Shown in pieces: positions 1-11,648 of a stretch of DNA of 64,000 nt. The stretch's first letter is position 1. The number at the start of each line of letters is the position of its first letter. The DNA comes from Sindora glabra. Its lineage: Eukaryota; Streptophyta; Magnoliopsida; Fabales; Fabaceae. The notes under the pieces are model-generated. The model was not told the origin of the DNA. It was given only the letters and a program-made list of their open reading frames with translations, and did not search any database. The position numbers were made by a program, and so were the translations under genes. The stretch lies in the NCBI GenBank assembly GCA_020226215.1, contig CM035235.1, positions 39,481,457 through 39,545,456 of the forward strand. Direction: 5' to 3'.

Positions 1-3000
1 TTTTGAAAATGAAAAGAATATAAATGTAATTAAATTAAATTTTATAGAAGATAAATATAATCTATCCTTTTGTGACAGTAATATTAATTAAACCATAAAA
101 TACACCTAGATAAGAATTCAAGATCCAATCAAAATGTAGAGAAAAATAAAATCTTTAAAAATATATTAGATATCAATTCAGTTAAATATTCATGACTAAT
201 TAATGAGTATTATTATAGAAGTAAGGTTTCATATTATTGTTAATATTTTCAAAATTTCATCAATATTCACGAAAGTGTAACTTAAAAATTGTAACAAAAA
301 GTTGTGTTTGTATAAGAAGTACATAGAAACTACAACTTTATCATTTGAAATTACATCAATTTTTATTTTTATATAAAAGTTACACCGGTAGAAAAATGTA
401 AAACTTTTTTATAAAATTTATAGGATTACATGTCAATACAAATTTATTTTTTATAATCCATATTATAATTATTAGATTAGATCAGAATATTTGGATACGC
501 AGGAAGAAAATGACAAAAAGTGTAGAAGCGCGGATGGTTCTTATGAATAATTTTATAGGTCATTATTTAACGAGAGTGAGATTGGGAAATCTTTTGACTT
601 CAGAAGTACGTCGTCGTTTAGTAGGCGGATTCAGTTGACTCAAGTCAAAGTGGGCTGTGATTAGTTCAGACAATTGTCTATTACTCAAGTATACTTACTG
701 ATCACATCACTGTCATCGCATGCTCTTTTGGGACGGATCCGCCCTATGTATTTATTAATCATAGGATGATTAAATTTTGTCCTTTATAATTTTAAAAATT
801 TAGTAATCATTTTTTTAAATATATAAAATTTAGAATTAATATTTACTGTTAATTTAAATTATCATTTTATCAAATTTTATAATCTTTTAATATTTTTAAA
901 CAAGAATTACAAAAATAATAATGTTAGTTTATTTTGTTGTTTATATAAATAATTTTATATTATATAATTAATAAAAATTAAATTAGATATATAAAATTTT
1001 GAGTAATTAATAAAAATTAGGTACAAAATTATATGCGAAAAATGATGAAATAAACTAATATATTATACTATTGTGATTTTTTGTTAAAATTTTATTAAAA
1101 ATAATATAATTTGATAAAATAATTAATTAAATTAATAATAAATATTAATTTCAATTTTTTTGAGATTTCAAAAAGTGATTTTTCACATTTTTTATAATAA
1201 AAGAAGGTAAAATTCATCTAATAAAAAATTGTTTTACATTTTCTCTCTTTTTTAATTTTTTTAACATTGCGTAGAAACTACAGTCAACTGAGAACATTTA
1301 ACAAGTTTTTTTCATTCGAATAAAAATTATCTTTGATCATCCATACTGAATTTGAATATCATTACTAACAGTTTTAATAAATCAAACAATCTATAATTAC
1401 TTACTACTGTAAACCTAAAGAATTTGAATAGTATATCTTAATTTTAGGATTAAACAACTTATATTATTTATAAACTTTTATTTAAAAGAAGTATTTAAGC
1501 TTATGATAGTTCTACAAATAAAGCAAGTTTGGGTAAAATAATTCAGTAAGATTTACGAACTTCTATTTCGTAAATATTGTAGGGTTGGTTGCCAAGCCAT
1601 ATGAATTTCTTAATTTTTTTTTCTATTTCAAAACAAAAAGTTAAGAAATTGGATTCCTACAACTGTTAGTTAAAATTAAGATTAAAATTTATATAGTCCT
1701 CGTGTATTATATTTTATGTACAAAAAATCCCCCATTATTTAATTATATATAATTAAAATATTTAAACTATATATATTGTGTGGAAAATCCTTCTCTATGT
1801 ACGCTCTCTTTCCAAATTTTAATGATAAAAAAATTTTATGATTATTTTTTTAGTGTGCATGATTGCATAAAAGTTGACTTTGTAGCTAAAATTGATTTTA
1901 AATTAAAAGTCAGAAAATGTAAATTTAAAAATTAATATTTAAATATTAATCTATAATAATTTTTTAAATTAATTAATCATAATCAATTATATTCCCATCA
2001 ACAAAATAACTTAAATTTTTTTTTTATTCTACTTCATCTTAAGTACTTTTCTTTTGTATGGATATAATTTTTTTATGAAATTTTTTCTTAATAATACATA
2101 TAACTTAAAATAACAATTAAAATTTTCTTTTATTTTTTTAAAACACAGGTAAAAACCTTTAAAATTGAAAAGAATACGTAAAAATTAAAACGATGTTCAC
2201 ATGTTTATAACAAATTTAAAGAAATTGAATTCATGAATTAATTCTTAGAAAAATATAATAAATTTAATGAAAATTCCTTTTTTTCTCAAATTTATTGAAT
2301 ACAGTAAGAAGTATAGTTCATATAAGTAAATCATAAATAAATAAATTATTTATAAAATACTTATGCATATATATATACACAAAAAAATTACTAGAAAAAT
2401 TATCTCAATATTAAATTTTAGTTGAAATTTAAATTATTATATTATTATGAAAATAAATTCATAAAAAACTGTACTTGTGGAAAAGAAAATTGCTCAAAAT
2501 TGGAATAAAATGAAATATTTTTAAAATTATTTTGAATATAATTGATTATGTATAACAAGTTTAAAAACATTTATTATAAATTAATATTATTAATTAATAA
2601 TATTTAAATATTAACTTTAAAATTAATATTATTATTTATAATCTATATTTTACATTTTAAAATCAATTTTAAACATATATGTTTTTAAAATGTCAATTTT
2701 TGTACAACCCAGCACATCAACATATATAGTTTAAGTGTTTTAATTACACTTTCTAAAACATCAAAGATTTTTTAACATATGAAATATAATATAGAGAATT
2801 ATATGTATTTTAACTTAAAATTAAATATTACTTTTACATTGAATGAGAAATAAAAGATTCATTTTCCCTCACTCATTTATGGAAAATTTTCTAATGTTAT
2901 ATTAGTACTTAAAATTCAATATTACCCCCTATAAATTTTGATAAGTGCAATTTTTTTTGGGTATAAATTAACTATAACATACATGTCAATGTATTTTAAA

Positions 3001-4490
3001 AATAAAATAAAATTTGACGTTAAGAATCGAAAAATTGATCTACTTGTGAAAAAATATATAGAAATAACATTGAATTTTTAATACTAAAATTTTTCCGGTC
3101 AATTAGACTTTCTTTTTCAAAGAGACTAGTAGTGTAAAAATATCAAAATAACTCACTTCAAATTTAAGAATCATTTATGCATGATTGATTTATGATAATC
3201 AAAGAGGATTGAAACATTAAATAAGACCGATTAGTTCTCGACTTGGAAAAAATATAAAATATATAATTTCATTTATGAAATTATGAAAGGCTAGTAAAAT
3301 TATTTTCAAATTATATAAAATTATAATTTTATCTTTAAATAAGAATTTATATAAATAATCTCATCCCTCTATATAGTAATTCAAGGATGGAATTACTTAT
3401 AGGAAGGATGAATTTATCTGTACAAATCATTATTCAAAAATAAAATTATAACTTCATATAATTAAAGGTTATTTTATCAATACTTTATAATTTTAAAAGT
3501 AAAATTAATATTGTAAAAATTATTTTCGTGATAGGACAACTGAATATTCCAATATGGATTTTTACAAGACACAGCATGCTTGTTCAAATACTAATACTAA
3601 TGTTGAATATTTCCATTCCTTTTATATATACAAAATTTGCATACACTATGCATATAGCAATGGATATATATATATATACATGAGAAATGTTTTAAATCTT
3701 AAATCTTATTAAAAATATATGTAGCAATGGAATCGATTTAAAATAGACATGCTATTTTATTAATTCGAGATTGTAAATACCTCAATACCAAATCAGATAT
3801 TTAACTTTAATATATACAAAATCTAATTTTATAATTATTGCATGATTAATCAATCATCTTTCTTAAAACATGGTTTTATTTTTTTTGTATAAGAGGAGAA
3901 GTTAGAAAACATTTAATACACACAAAATTTGAACTAAAAATAATAAAGTAAAATGCAACAAATACAATTTACTTTGGGTCGACTGGATAAAGTGAATTTT
4001 AATCCCTTTAATTTTTTAAATTTAAATATTCAAAGACCATATATTTATAAAATTTATTAGCACTTTTTGCAATATAGTGATATTTGATGTTGTATTTGAG
4101 ACTTTCTCTCCTTATATTTTGGGTTGGAAGCCAACACTTTATGTATATTAAATGATTTATCATTATTACTACCCAAAATAAAAGGCTTATATAAAACTTT
4201 CAAATTTACATTCATAATCTACTTAATTAGCTATTTTATTAAATTATTTGATTTTTTATGAAATTTTTAAACATGACTCACATCATTATTTTATGTTGAT
4301 AGACTAAGCCACTTTGCACACAATTTTTATGTTGTATAATTAATAAAAAATAAATTAGTAATATAGAAATTTAATCAAATATATGAAAATAAGTTTAAAA
4401 TTATGTTAAAAAATTAAATATAATCTAAAATACAGATCCTTACTCAAAAACTTCATAAAAAAGCCATGTGATTTAATAAAAAAGATGAGG
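1..4490. other. AT-rich intergenic DNA without recognisable genes
   Basis: Very AT-rich sequence with stop codons in every frame. The only less AT-rich patch is about 490-750, and it contains no convincing ORF or motif. A stretch near 3960-4060 resembles the 'ccctttaattttt' style of Mutator-like terminal repeats, but I could not find a partner for it. I see no gene here. Confidence 0.6.
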
Positions 4491-4497
4491 TTAATTT

Positions 4498-4973
4498 ATT
4501 TTTTTCTCTGTAATTTCACCCAATTTTTAATTAAATTTTTATAGTTTAGAAATTTTGAATTAAATCTTTATACTAATTTTTTATTCCTAATAAAATGCCT
4601 TTTTTCTTTTTTTTTTGTTAGATTTTGATAATAATTAGCACACATGAATAACACTCTTATGATGTGGCAATGATTGTTGATATAAAGTTTCCATACAATT
4701 TTTTTAATTGCATATAAGCGACAAATAGAAAAATTAGGACATTCTGTGAAATTATTTTATTTTTATAACGAAGGATTGGATAATTTGTTTCTGACTTTAT
4801 AAATTGCTAATATATAATTGTTTATGTGAACAAATTGCTAACAAAATCTAACAAGAAATGATAGAAAGTATCTAATTAAAAATGTAAAAAAAGAAGTGTA
4901 AGGATCCTATTCTAAAATTTTAAACTATAAACATGTCATTAATAATTGACTAAAATTATAAAGAATAGTAAAG
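4498..4973. mobile_element. Small inverted-repeat element (MITE-like)
   Basis: The left part (about 4504-4640) and the reverse complement of the right part (about 4815-4966) align over roughly 140 bases. Shared landmarks are TTTATAGTTTA near the outside and TTGTTAGATTTTG near the inside. No coding sequence lies between the arms. The flanks both carry TAATTTA (about 4491 and 4974), which may be a target duplication but could be chance in such AT-rich DNA. Long arms around a short centre suggest a Mutator-like or otherwise unclassified MITE. Confidence 0.5.
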
Positions 4974-5051
4974 TAATTTAGTCAAGGATAATTAAATTAA
5001 TGGCAGATATTAATTCTAAAATTTTGTCCAATTTAAGAGCTCTAAATTTAA

Positions 5052-5475
5052 GAAATGATTTGATTCACATATGAAATAAGTTCTCATAAAAAATTAAATA
5101 TCCTATAAAGTAATTTCGTATGTGAATTTTTTAAAAAATATTTAAAATTATTTAATTGATATGCGAAAGTGACACTCCTTAATAAATAATCTCATATATT
5201 TTGTTTGATTCAATTTCAAATTTTTTAAAAAGTACTAATAAAATAATTACTATACTTTTAATATTATTATAATACATATTAATATATTTTAATTATTATT
5301 AATTAAATTTAATAAAAATAATTTTGTATTTATATCCATGAAAAATATAAAAAGTAAAACTTACGTAGTTAATGTGATAAGCAACTTTTATACTCTATAA
5401 AAAAATAAATTTTTTTGAAAAGTTATATTTCTCCTAATTTATTAGATAATAAGTAATCAAATAATCTATTTTATT
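5052..5475. mobile_element. PIF/Harbinger-type (Tourist-like) MITE, diverged
   Basis: The left end reads GAAATGATTTGATTCAC and is followed by a stretch closely matching the start of the MITE at 18411, including 'gaaataagttct'. The right end, AATCAAATAATCT, is its imperfect inverted complement. There is no internal ORF. The target duplication is not clear, so the borders are approximate. Confidence 0.45.
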
Positions 5476-5639
5476 GCTATTTGTTGCAAAATAAAATTTT
5501 TTATACTATTGAATCAAATCACTAATAAGTTAAACAAAGAAGATCCAACTATTACAAACTATAAAAATATAATTTTTTTATATTTTTCTCACAACAATAT
5601 AAAAATAATTTTTCAAAAATTACAATTAATGTCAATGCA

Positions 5640-6050
5640 TCACCCCTATATTCTTCCACTCTTCTTGAAATTGATTATTGGCACGAGTATGATTCAAATG
5701 ATGCGTTTTGATGTGCGTGAAGGGCGTGCAACCAAGCAAGGCGTGCACGTTGCAAATCCTCTTTTAACGTTAACTTGTGCAATCAATTGGGTGCGTGATC
5801 TTACCGCGATCTCTTTCAAAGATTTTGAAACCGTCCGGTAGCTATCTGCCAGCTCAGCAGGTGCATCACATGTGGCAAATCCTTATTTGTTCTGAGCAAC
5901 ACGTGCGAGTTGAAGTTATTCAAAGATAAGTGGGGCCCGAGGGAGGGGGATCCGATGCTGCGTTCATTACTGCTGCACATTGCCCGTGTGCTCACGCGGG
6001 CTCGGCTCCTCCAAACAACACCATCTGCGCGCTCATCTCTGTTTTTATAG
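5640..6050. other. GC-rich island with no identified gene
   Basis: About 400 bases are clearly richer in G+C than their surroundings and contain several ACGTG/CACGTG-like cores (for example around 5900). An open stretch of 110 codons overlaps the left part (5509-5841), but its first half is simple AT-rich sequence and the product matches nothing I know. The island could be a promoter remnant, a host gene fragment or transposon interior. Confidence 0.35.
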
Positions 6051-6343
6051 TTTAATTGAATTAAAATATTTTATTTTAGTTTCCTTGTTAATTTGACTGA
6101 TCGTTGTTGTAATACTTTCACAGAGCATGCCGGTAAAAGTGGAAATTTTGGCTGCCCGGCGTCTATATTTATTTGATGAAATATTTTAAGCTAATTAAGA
6201 AAAATTAAATACACTATTATTTGCTCCTAAATAAAGAACAGATAATAGTGCATTATATAATATGAATAAAAATGTTATAATTATAAAAAATATAATTTGA
6301 AACTAAATTTCAGATCTTTTATATTAAGTAAACATAATATTTA

Positions 6344-7067
6344 GAGGTCATTTAGTTCAAGATAACAATATGAAAAATTTTATTTCTCCAAAAATAAAAA
6401 GAGATGAATTATTTGATATATCATTATTTAATAAATTGAAAAAAATTAAACTTTTCATAAAGTTTTATTTTCTTTTTATGTGAGTTCTACTTCTTATATT
6501 ATTTATAAATACAAAGATAAAATTATTATCATTAAATTCAGTTAATGATAATTAAAATTATTACTTTTCATTCCTTGATATCTATTATAATTAATTAAGT
6601 TTATAAATATGAAGAAATTAGTTTTATTTATTTATTTTTTATAAATATTTTCAGATTATTCTTTGTACACAAAATTCAAGATAGTTAAAAATTAAAAAAA
6701 ACATAATAAAATAAATACAAGTGCATTGAGAATATAGAATAATGAAATATTTATTAATAAAAAAGAATGCAATTAAAAAATGCTTTATTAAAATTTGAAA
6801 GTGACAAATAAAAAAGAATATTTTTTTTTCAAAATATGACAAATAATAAAAAACAGAGAGATGAAATAATATTGAGAATATAATAGTTATTTTATTAATA
6901 TTTCATACAAAATTCAAAGTTAAATTAAATAAAATATAAAAAGTGACATTTCCTTGATGTCAACCAAATAATTTTAAACATTTTCTAAAATATTTGCATA
7001 GGAGGTTACTTCTTAAGAATTTTAATTTTTTGTAGAAAGTTACTTCTCGTACAGATCAAATAATTCC
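6344..7067. mobile_element. PIF/Harbinger-type MITE with TTA target duplication
   Basis: The left terminus GAGGTCATTTAGTTCA and the complement of the right terminus, GGAATTATTTGATCTG, align end to end, and every mismatch is a transition, as expected of old methylated DNA. TTA lies directly outside both ends (6341-6343 and 7068-7070), the three-base duplication typical of PIF/Harbinger elements. The interior is AT-rich and non-coding. Confidence 0.5.
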
Positions 7068-7844
7068 TTAATCCTTCATTTATAAGGATGATAATTATTA
7101 CATTTTTTAAATTTCATAACTAGTAATATTAATTCCTTATTTTTATTTTTGTTATAATTATTCATCCCTCAATTTATTTGAAATTTTAAAATAAATGAAA
7201 ATTATTAAAGATAATTATTAAATAATACTTTAACAATATCAAATATATACCTACTTTTTGTCATATATTTTATTTTTATTATTTATTTTAATGTTAAATA
7301 TGAAAAATGAATGAATATTATAGTAAGAATAAAAATAAGGGACTAGTAGTATTAGTTATAATATTTGAGAAATATAATAATTATCATATTTGTAAATGAG
7401 AGATTAAATATTATATTTAGTCTATATCAATTGAATTTAGCTTTACAAGTTTGATTAATTATTTTGTATTTAACGACAATATTTAATTTACATTTGAAAT
7501 CTAATTCTAAATTTTATTTTCAGTACATATAGCATTGTTGTTTAATGAATACCATTTGAAGAAAGATTAAAATCACAGGTTTAATGAGTAAGGTTGACCA
7601 TAACTTAAATTAGTTTGTGAATGATTCATAATTTGATTTAAATTTTAATTCGATAAATTAAATTTATGAGATAAATGAATTACACATAAGTTAAAATATT
7701 GGCCTCTATTTTAAAGGCTTAATTCCAATTTTTGTGCCCTAATTTTTAAATTGAACACATTTGATCCCCTAAAATAAAAAATTCTATTTTAGTCATCTTG
7801 AAATAGAAATTAGATCAAATTAGGCCCACTTCATTCACTCATGT

Positions 7845-8400
7845 TAAGTTCCTAATAGAGATGTTTAGCTGGCAAACATTAATCCATGTTGTGGTGAAAG
7901 GATCTTTGTTATGTTGTGTAATTGAGGAATTCTTGTAAGAGGTCAATCTTGTCTTTATCGATTCTATTAAGATTTTACCCAAATTTTAATTATCACCAAT
8001 TTATTATTATTTTCTTTATAAATGACTTCTATATTTAAACTAAATTTTTTATCAATTATTTTTATTTCTTTTTTTAATTAGAATTCTTTTGTTAATTAAA
8101 TTTTTAATGCCTATAAATATATTATATTTGTAAGCATTAAGTTCCTGACAAGGATGTTTAGCTAGTAAACATTAATCCAAATTATGGTGAAAGGATCCTC
8201 ATTATGTTGTGTAATCAAGGAACCCTTGTAAAAGGTCGATCTTGCGTCTATTGGTCCTATTAAGATTTAATTCAAATCCTAATTATTATTAATTTATATT
8301 TTTTTGTGAATGATTTTATTCAAATTATAATTTTTATCAATTATTTGTTACTTCTTATTGGGAATTAGAATTTTCTTATTAAATAAATCTTTAATGCCTA
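7845..8400 (+). repeat. Two diverged tandem copies of a ~290-bp unit
   Basis: The block from about 7845 to 8130 is repeated from about 8136 to 8400. Both copies carry 'aagttcct', 'gatgtttagct', 'ggtgaaaggatc', 'ttatgttgtgtaat' and 'ctattaagatt' in the same order and spacing. The downstream half of the unit recurs a third time from about 9240. The repeats lie inside the Mutator-like element, just within its left inverted repeat. Confidence 0.7.
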
Positions 8401-9690
8401 GAAGGCAAAAAGAATTTGTCAGAAAGACTCAAATAAGAAAGTTCATATTTCTAACCTTTATGGGAGTTACTTGAAATTTAATAATTAACTCTTACTCTAT
8501 GGTGTGATTATTTGTATTGAGTGAAGGGCATATACACTATTTTGTGAGAATATGTACTATTAGTTAGAAAAAAAAAACTATGAGATATTTTAAATGTGAG
8601 TTTGAGAATAATCAAATATTTTGTAATATCTCTATTTGATTTCTTTGTAATGAATTTTTATTATCATCTTTGCTTGTAGAATAAATAAAAAGCTAAATCA
8701 CATTAAATATCTGTATATTATTAACTAACACATTGCTTTTACATTATTGTAGCCATCTGAAGATTTTTTTTCCAAATAAGTGGTATTAAACATTAAATAT
8801 CTATATCCTGCTAATTTATTGCTTCTTTGACCTTAAATGATGCCAACACATTGCTTTCACACCATTGTAGCCATTCAAAGATTTTTTTTTTCAAACAAAT
8901 GATATTAAAGCTTAATTCTACTAAGTATAGATCCTATTCATTTAGATAATCTTAATTAGTTCTGATATTATGTTCAAATTAATTAAAGAAGTTTTGGCAC
9001 AGTTTGATTTTTTAAGTTCTACATAAAGTTAAATTTTGTTTGAGCAATGGCTCCATATTGTATTTCCAATGATTTCATTTTGAAAACACTTCATGGAAAA
9101 GTTGAAATAAATTTGATGCATGTGTAAAGTAATATTACTCCATTGGAAGCAGAGAATTAGAGATACTTGTGATTTTTTGAAAAGATGATTTAATATTTAA
9201 AACTTGAAGACTTTTGATATGAAAATTTGTATTTAGATAGAGATTATTATAATTTAATTTAAATTTTAATTATCACTAATTTATGATTATTTCTTTGTAT
9301 AAAAGATTTTCTATTAAAGATAATTCTTATCAATTATTTATTATTTTTATTTTAAATTGAAAGTTTCTTCTCAAGTAAGTAAGTTTTTAAGACTTATAAA
9401 TATGTTACATTTGGGCAAAAATAATTTGATAAAGAGGCCCAAAGTAAAGAGTTTGTATTTGTAATTTCATGAGAAATAACTTGAAATCCTACAATCAATC
9501 CTTATTTTTTAGTGAGATTATTTGTACTGATCGAAGGACATATACAATGTGAGAATATGTACCACTGATTAAAAAAAGATTGCGAGTCAATTTAAATGTA
9601 TTCAACGTGTAAGTTTATGAGTAATCAAATATTTTGTAATCTCCCTTCTTAATTTCTTTTTAATAAATTTTGCTATGCAAGGTCTTTTTC
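8136..9690 (+). mobile_element. Decayed Copia- or TRIM-like LTR unit
   Basis: A ~430-base segment at about 8270-8690 recurs in direct orientation at about 9245-9670, with landmarks 'gattatttgtact/attga', 'gagaatatgtac' and 'aatcaaatattttgtaat'. Between them, at about 8782 and 8907, are TGGTATTAAA and TGATATTAAAGC, which resemble the initiator-tRNA-Met primer-binding site TGGTATCAGAGC used by plant Copia and TRIM elements. The ~500-base space between the repeats has no usable gag or pol frame. Direct repeats, a PBS-like site and a short interior fit a TRIM or an internally deleted Copia element. Confidence 0.4.
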
Positions 9691-10090
9691 TCTTCACTCT
9701 GTTCGACATGCTGTTGTTTCGAATTTAAGGAATTAGAGGCGACAACTACAGTCAAAATCGAAACAACATCGCCATTAACGATTCCGGAACCAGTGATGCA
9801 GAAGCGTCGGGGACGACAAAGGCGGAGAGAGAAGTTTGTTTTTCTACGTCGTTGTCGAGTTCGAGTTGGCCTAAGACATCCTCGTCTTGTTCTCCTTGGA
9901 TTTCATCCTCGTCGTCGTTGTGGTCTTCTTCAGGAAAAACGGTGTCGTCTTGCTGGGGAGACATGAATGGGAGAGGAGGAATTAGTTAGGATAAGGTAGA
10001 GACGGATGATGGGCTCAACAAGGCTTTGGTTGAAAATCAGAACTTGTTAAGGATGTTGGTTCAGGTGCGTGGAGCACACTGAAACGGGTA
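9690..10090 (+). pseudogene. GC-rich gene-like fragment inside the Mutator-like element
   Basis: Base composition changes abruptly to GC-rich. One plus-strand frame (about 9731-9986) reads as a plausible protein fragment: an acidic/polar part containing SDAEASG, then a Ser/Trp-rich part (SLSSSSWPK, SSSSSLWSSSG), ending at a stop after GRGGIS. A second short frame (about 10006-10081) contains ALVENQNLLRMLVQ, a leucine-heptad-like segment. The minus strand of the same DNA is also open for 70 codons. The mixture fits pieces of a host gene captured by the element. I do not recognise the donor, and there is no start or intact frame. Confidence 0.4.
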
Positions 10091-10975
10091 GACCCGCTAA
10101 CCATTTTAGAATAAAATGGAAATTAGATCAAATTTCTGCAGGCTAAGCATCTTTGTTGGAAACTTAACAAGAGTTAGCAAGTGGATCAAATGTGATTTAA
10201 TTTTCATCTTAGGAGGACTAAGAAAATTTTTCTATTTTAGGGGGCTAAATATGCTCAATTTAAAAATTATGGGGATTAAAAATGAAATTGAGCCTATTTT
10301 TAAAAAGTTGTGTCTGACTTAATAAAAATTCCATTTATTTGCATATATAAACACAAAAAATAAATATATAATCATGCATATTATATTATATGTTGTATTT
10401 AAAAAATATTTGAAAAAATTGTATTTTAAAATGTAAATTATATATAATAAAATTATGTTTTCACAATATTTTTAAATATTTTAGCTATTATTTTAAGTAA
10501 AGATATAAAAATTAGATTAACAATTGATAATTATTTTGAATTTGTGGATCCATCAAAAACGTAAAAATAAAATAGCAAAAAGCAAAAAGTTCATGAAATT
10601 TCATTAATTTTGTTTTTATGTTAAATGATTAATTAAATAATTTTAACTTTAAGTTTCATTCTTTTAAATAATTTATTTATTAATTTTGATTTTATAAATT
10701 ATATAATTAAGTAATAATTTTTGCTTCAAATTTCATTCTTATATATAATTTAGATTAAGCGCTTCTTTTAATCTTTCATAGATTATTTTTATATTAATTT
10801 TATCTCTTAGTCAACACAGGGTGTAATATTTTAGTTATTATATAAAAAAATTTGACATTATTATTCCTATTTTTATCCCTGCCTTCCTAGTTTCTTTATT
10901 ATTAATAAATTATTTTTATATTAATCTCATCTTTCGAGAAATATAAGTATCATTTTGTTCCTTGACTAGTGATTT

Positions 10976-11335
10976 AGGGTTTGTTTGTTTTCTATTTTTA
11001 AAAATATTTTTTTTATTTTTTAAAATATAAGAATATGCTTGTTAATTTGTTTTTAGAATCTTTTTATAAAATCTATTTTTAAAAACTATTCTTTAAATAT
11101 ATAACTTAAAAATAAAAAAATAGGAATAACTTTTAGTTATTTTCTAAATTTATTTTCTTTTTTTTAATATTAATTTTATAATTAAATAAAATATTTTATT
11201 TTTTAAATAGCAACCATATTTTAATCTTAATTTTCTTTCAATACAAAAATAATTTTTACAACAAGAGAATAATTTTTAAAATAATTTTCAATAATTTTTA
11301 AAAATGTAAAAATAAAAGAATATCCGAACACATTC
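10976..11335. mobile_element. PIF/Harbinger-type (Tourist-like) MITE, copy 1
   Basis: The left end GGGTTTGTTTGTTTTC and the complement of the right end, GAATGTGTTCGGATATTC, form imperfect inverted repeats of the 'GTTTG' type. TTA flanks both sides (10973-10975 and 11336-11338). The interior is AT-rich with 'ttttagttattttcta' and 'cttaattttcttt' landmarks shared with copy 2. The right-hand TTA is also the left-hand TTA of the next copy. Confidence 0.65.
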
Positions 11336-11338
11336 TTA

Positions 11339-11648
11339 GGGTCTGATTGTTTTCTATTTTTAAAAAATAAAAAAACATGTTTAGCAATATATTTTTAAAA
11401 TTTATTTTTAAAAATTATTCTTTAAATATGTAATTTATAAATATAAAAATAAAAATAACTTTTAGTTATTTTCTAAACTTATTTTCTTCTTATGGATATT
11501 ATTTTTGAAATTAAATAAAGTATTTTTTATTATATTTATAATATCAACCACTTTCTAATCTTGATTTTCCTCCGATCTAAAAATGATTTTTGAAAATAAG
11601 AAAATAATTTTTAAAAATATAAAAATAAAAATATATCTAAACACACTA
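11339..11648. mobile_element. PIF/Harbinger-type (Tourist-like) MITE, copy 2
   Basis: A second member of the same family, directly downstream in the same orientation. It starts GGGTCTGATTGTTTTC and ends with the complement of TAGTGTGTTTAGATATAT. TTA flanks it at 11336-11338 and 11649-11651. It shares its internal order with copy 1 over nearly the whole length but is about 50 bases shorter. Confidence 0.65.

Larger units (their letters stand above)
7716..10294. mobile_element. Non-autonomous Mutator-like element (possible Pack-MULE)
   Basis: Terminal inverted repeats of about 165 bases (7716-7880 and 10130-10294) align well. They start GGCTTAATTCC and GGCTCAATTTC and carry the 'gatcccctaaaat' type segment common in plant Mutator-like ends. 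The nine bases outside the left end (TATTTTAAA, 7707-7715) and the right end (TATTTTTAA, 10295-10303) agree at eight of nine positions, the size expected of a Mutator-type target duplication. No transposase is present. The interior holds tandem repeats, a decayed LTR-like unit and a GC-rich gene-like fragment. Confidence 0.75.

Noticed and set aside
5509..5841. 110-codon open frame in AT-rich DNA
   Set aside because: The first half is simple AT-rich sequence (Asn/Ile/Lys/Phe), the protein has no known motif, and the frame merely overlaps a GC-rich island.
9752..9964. Minus-strand 70-codon acidic frame (Asp/Glu-rich)
   Set aside because: It is the complement of a Ser-rich plus-strand frame in the captured fragment. 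I cannot decide between strands, so I report the region as a gene-like fragment instead of a gene.
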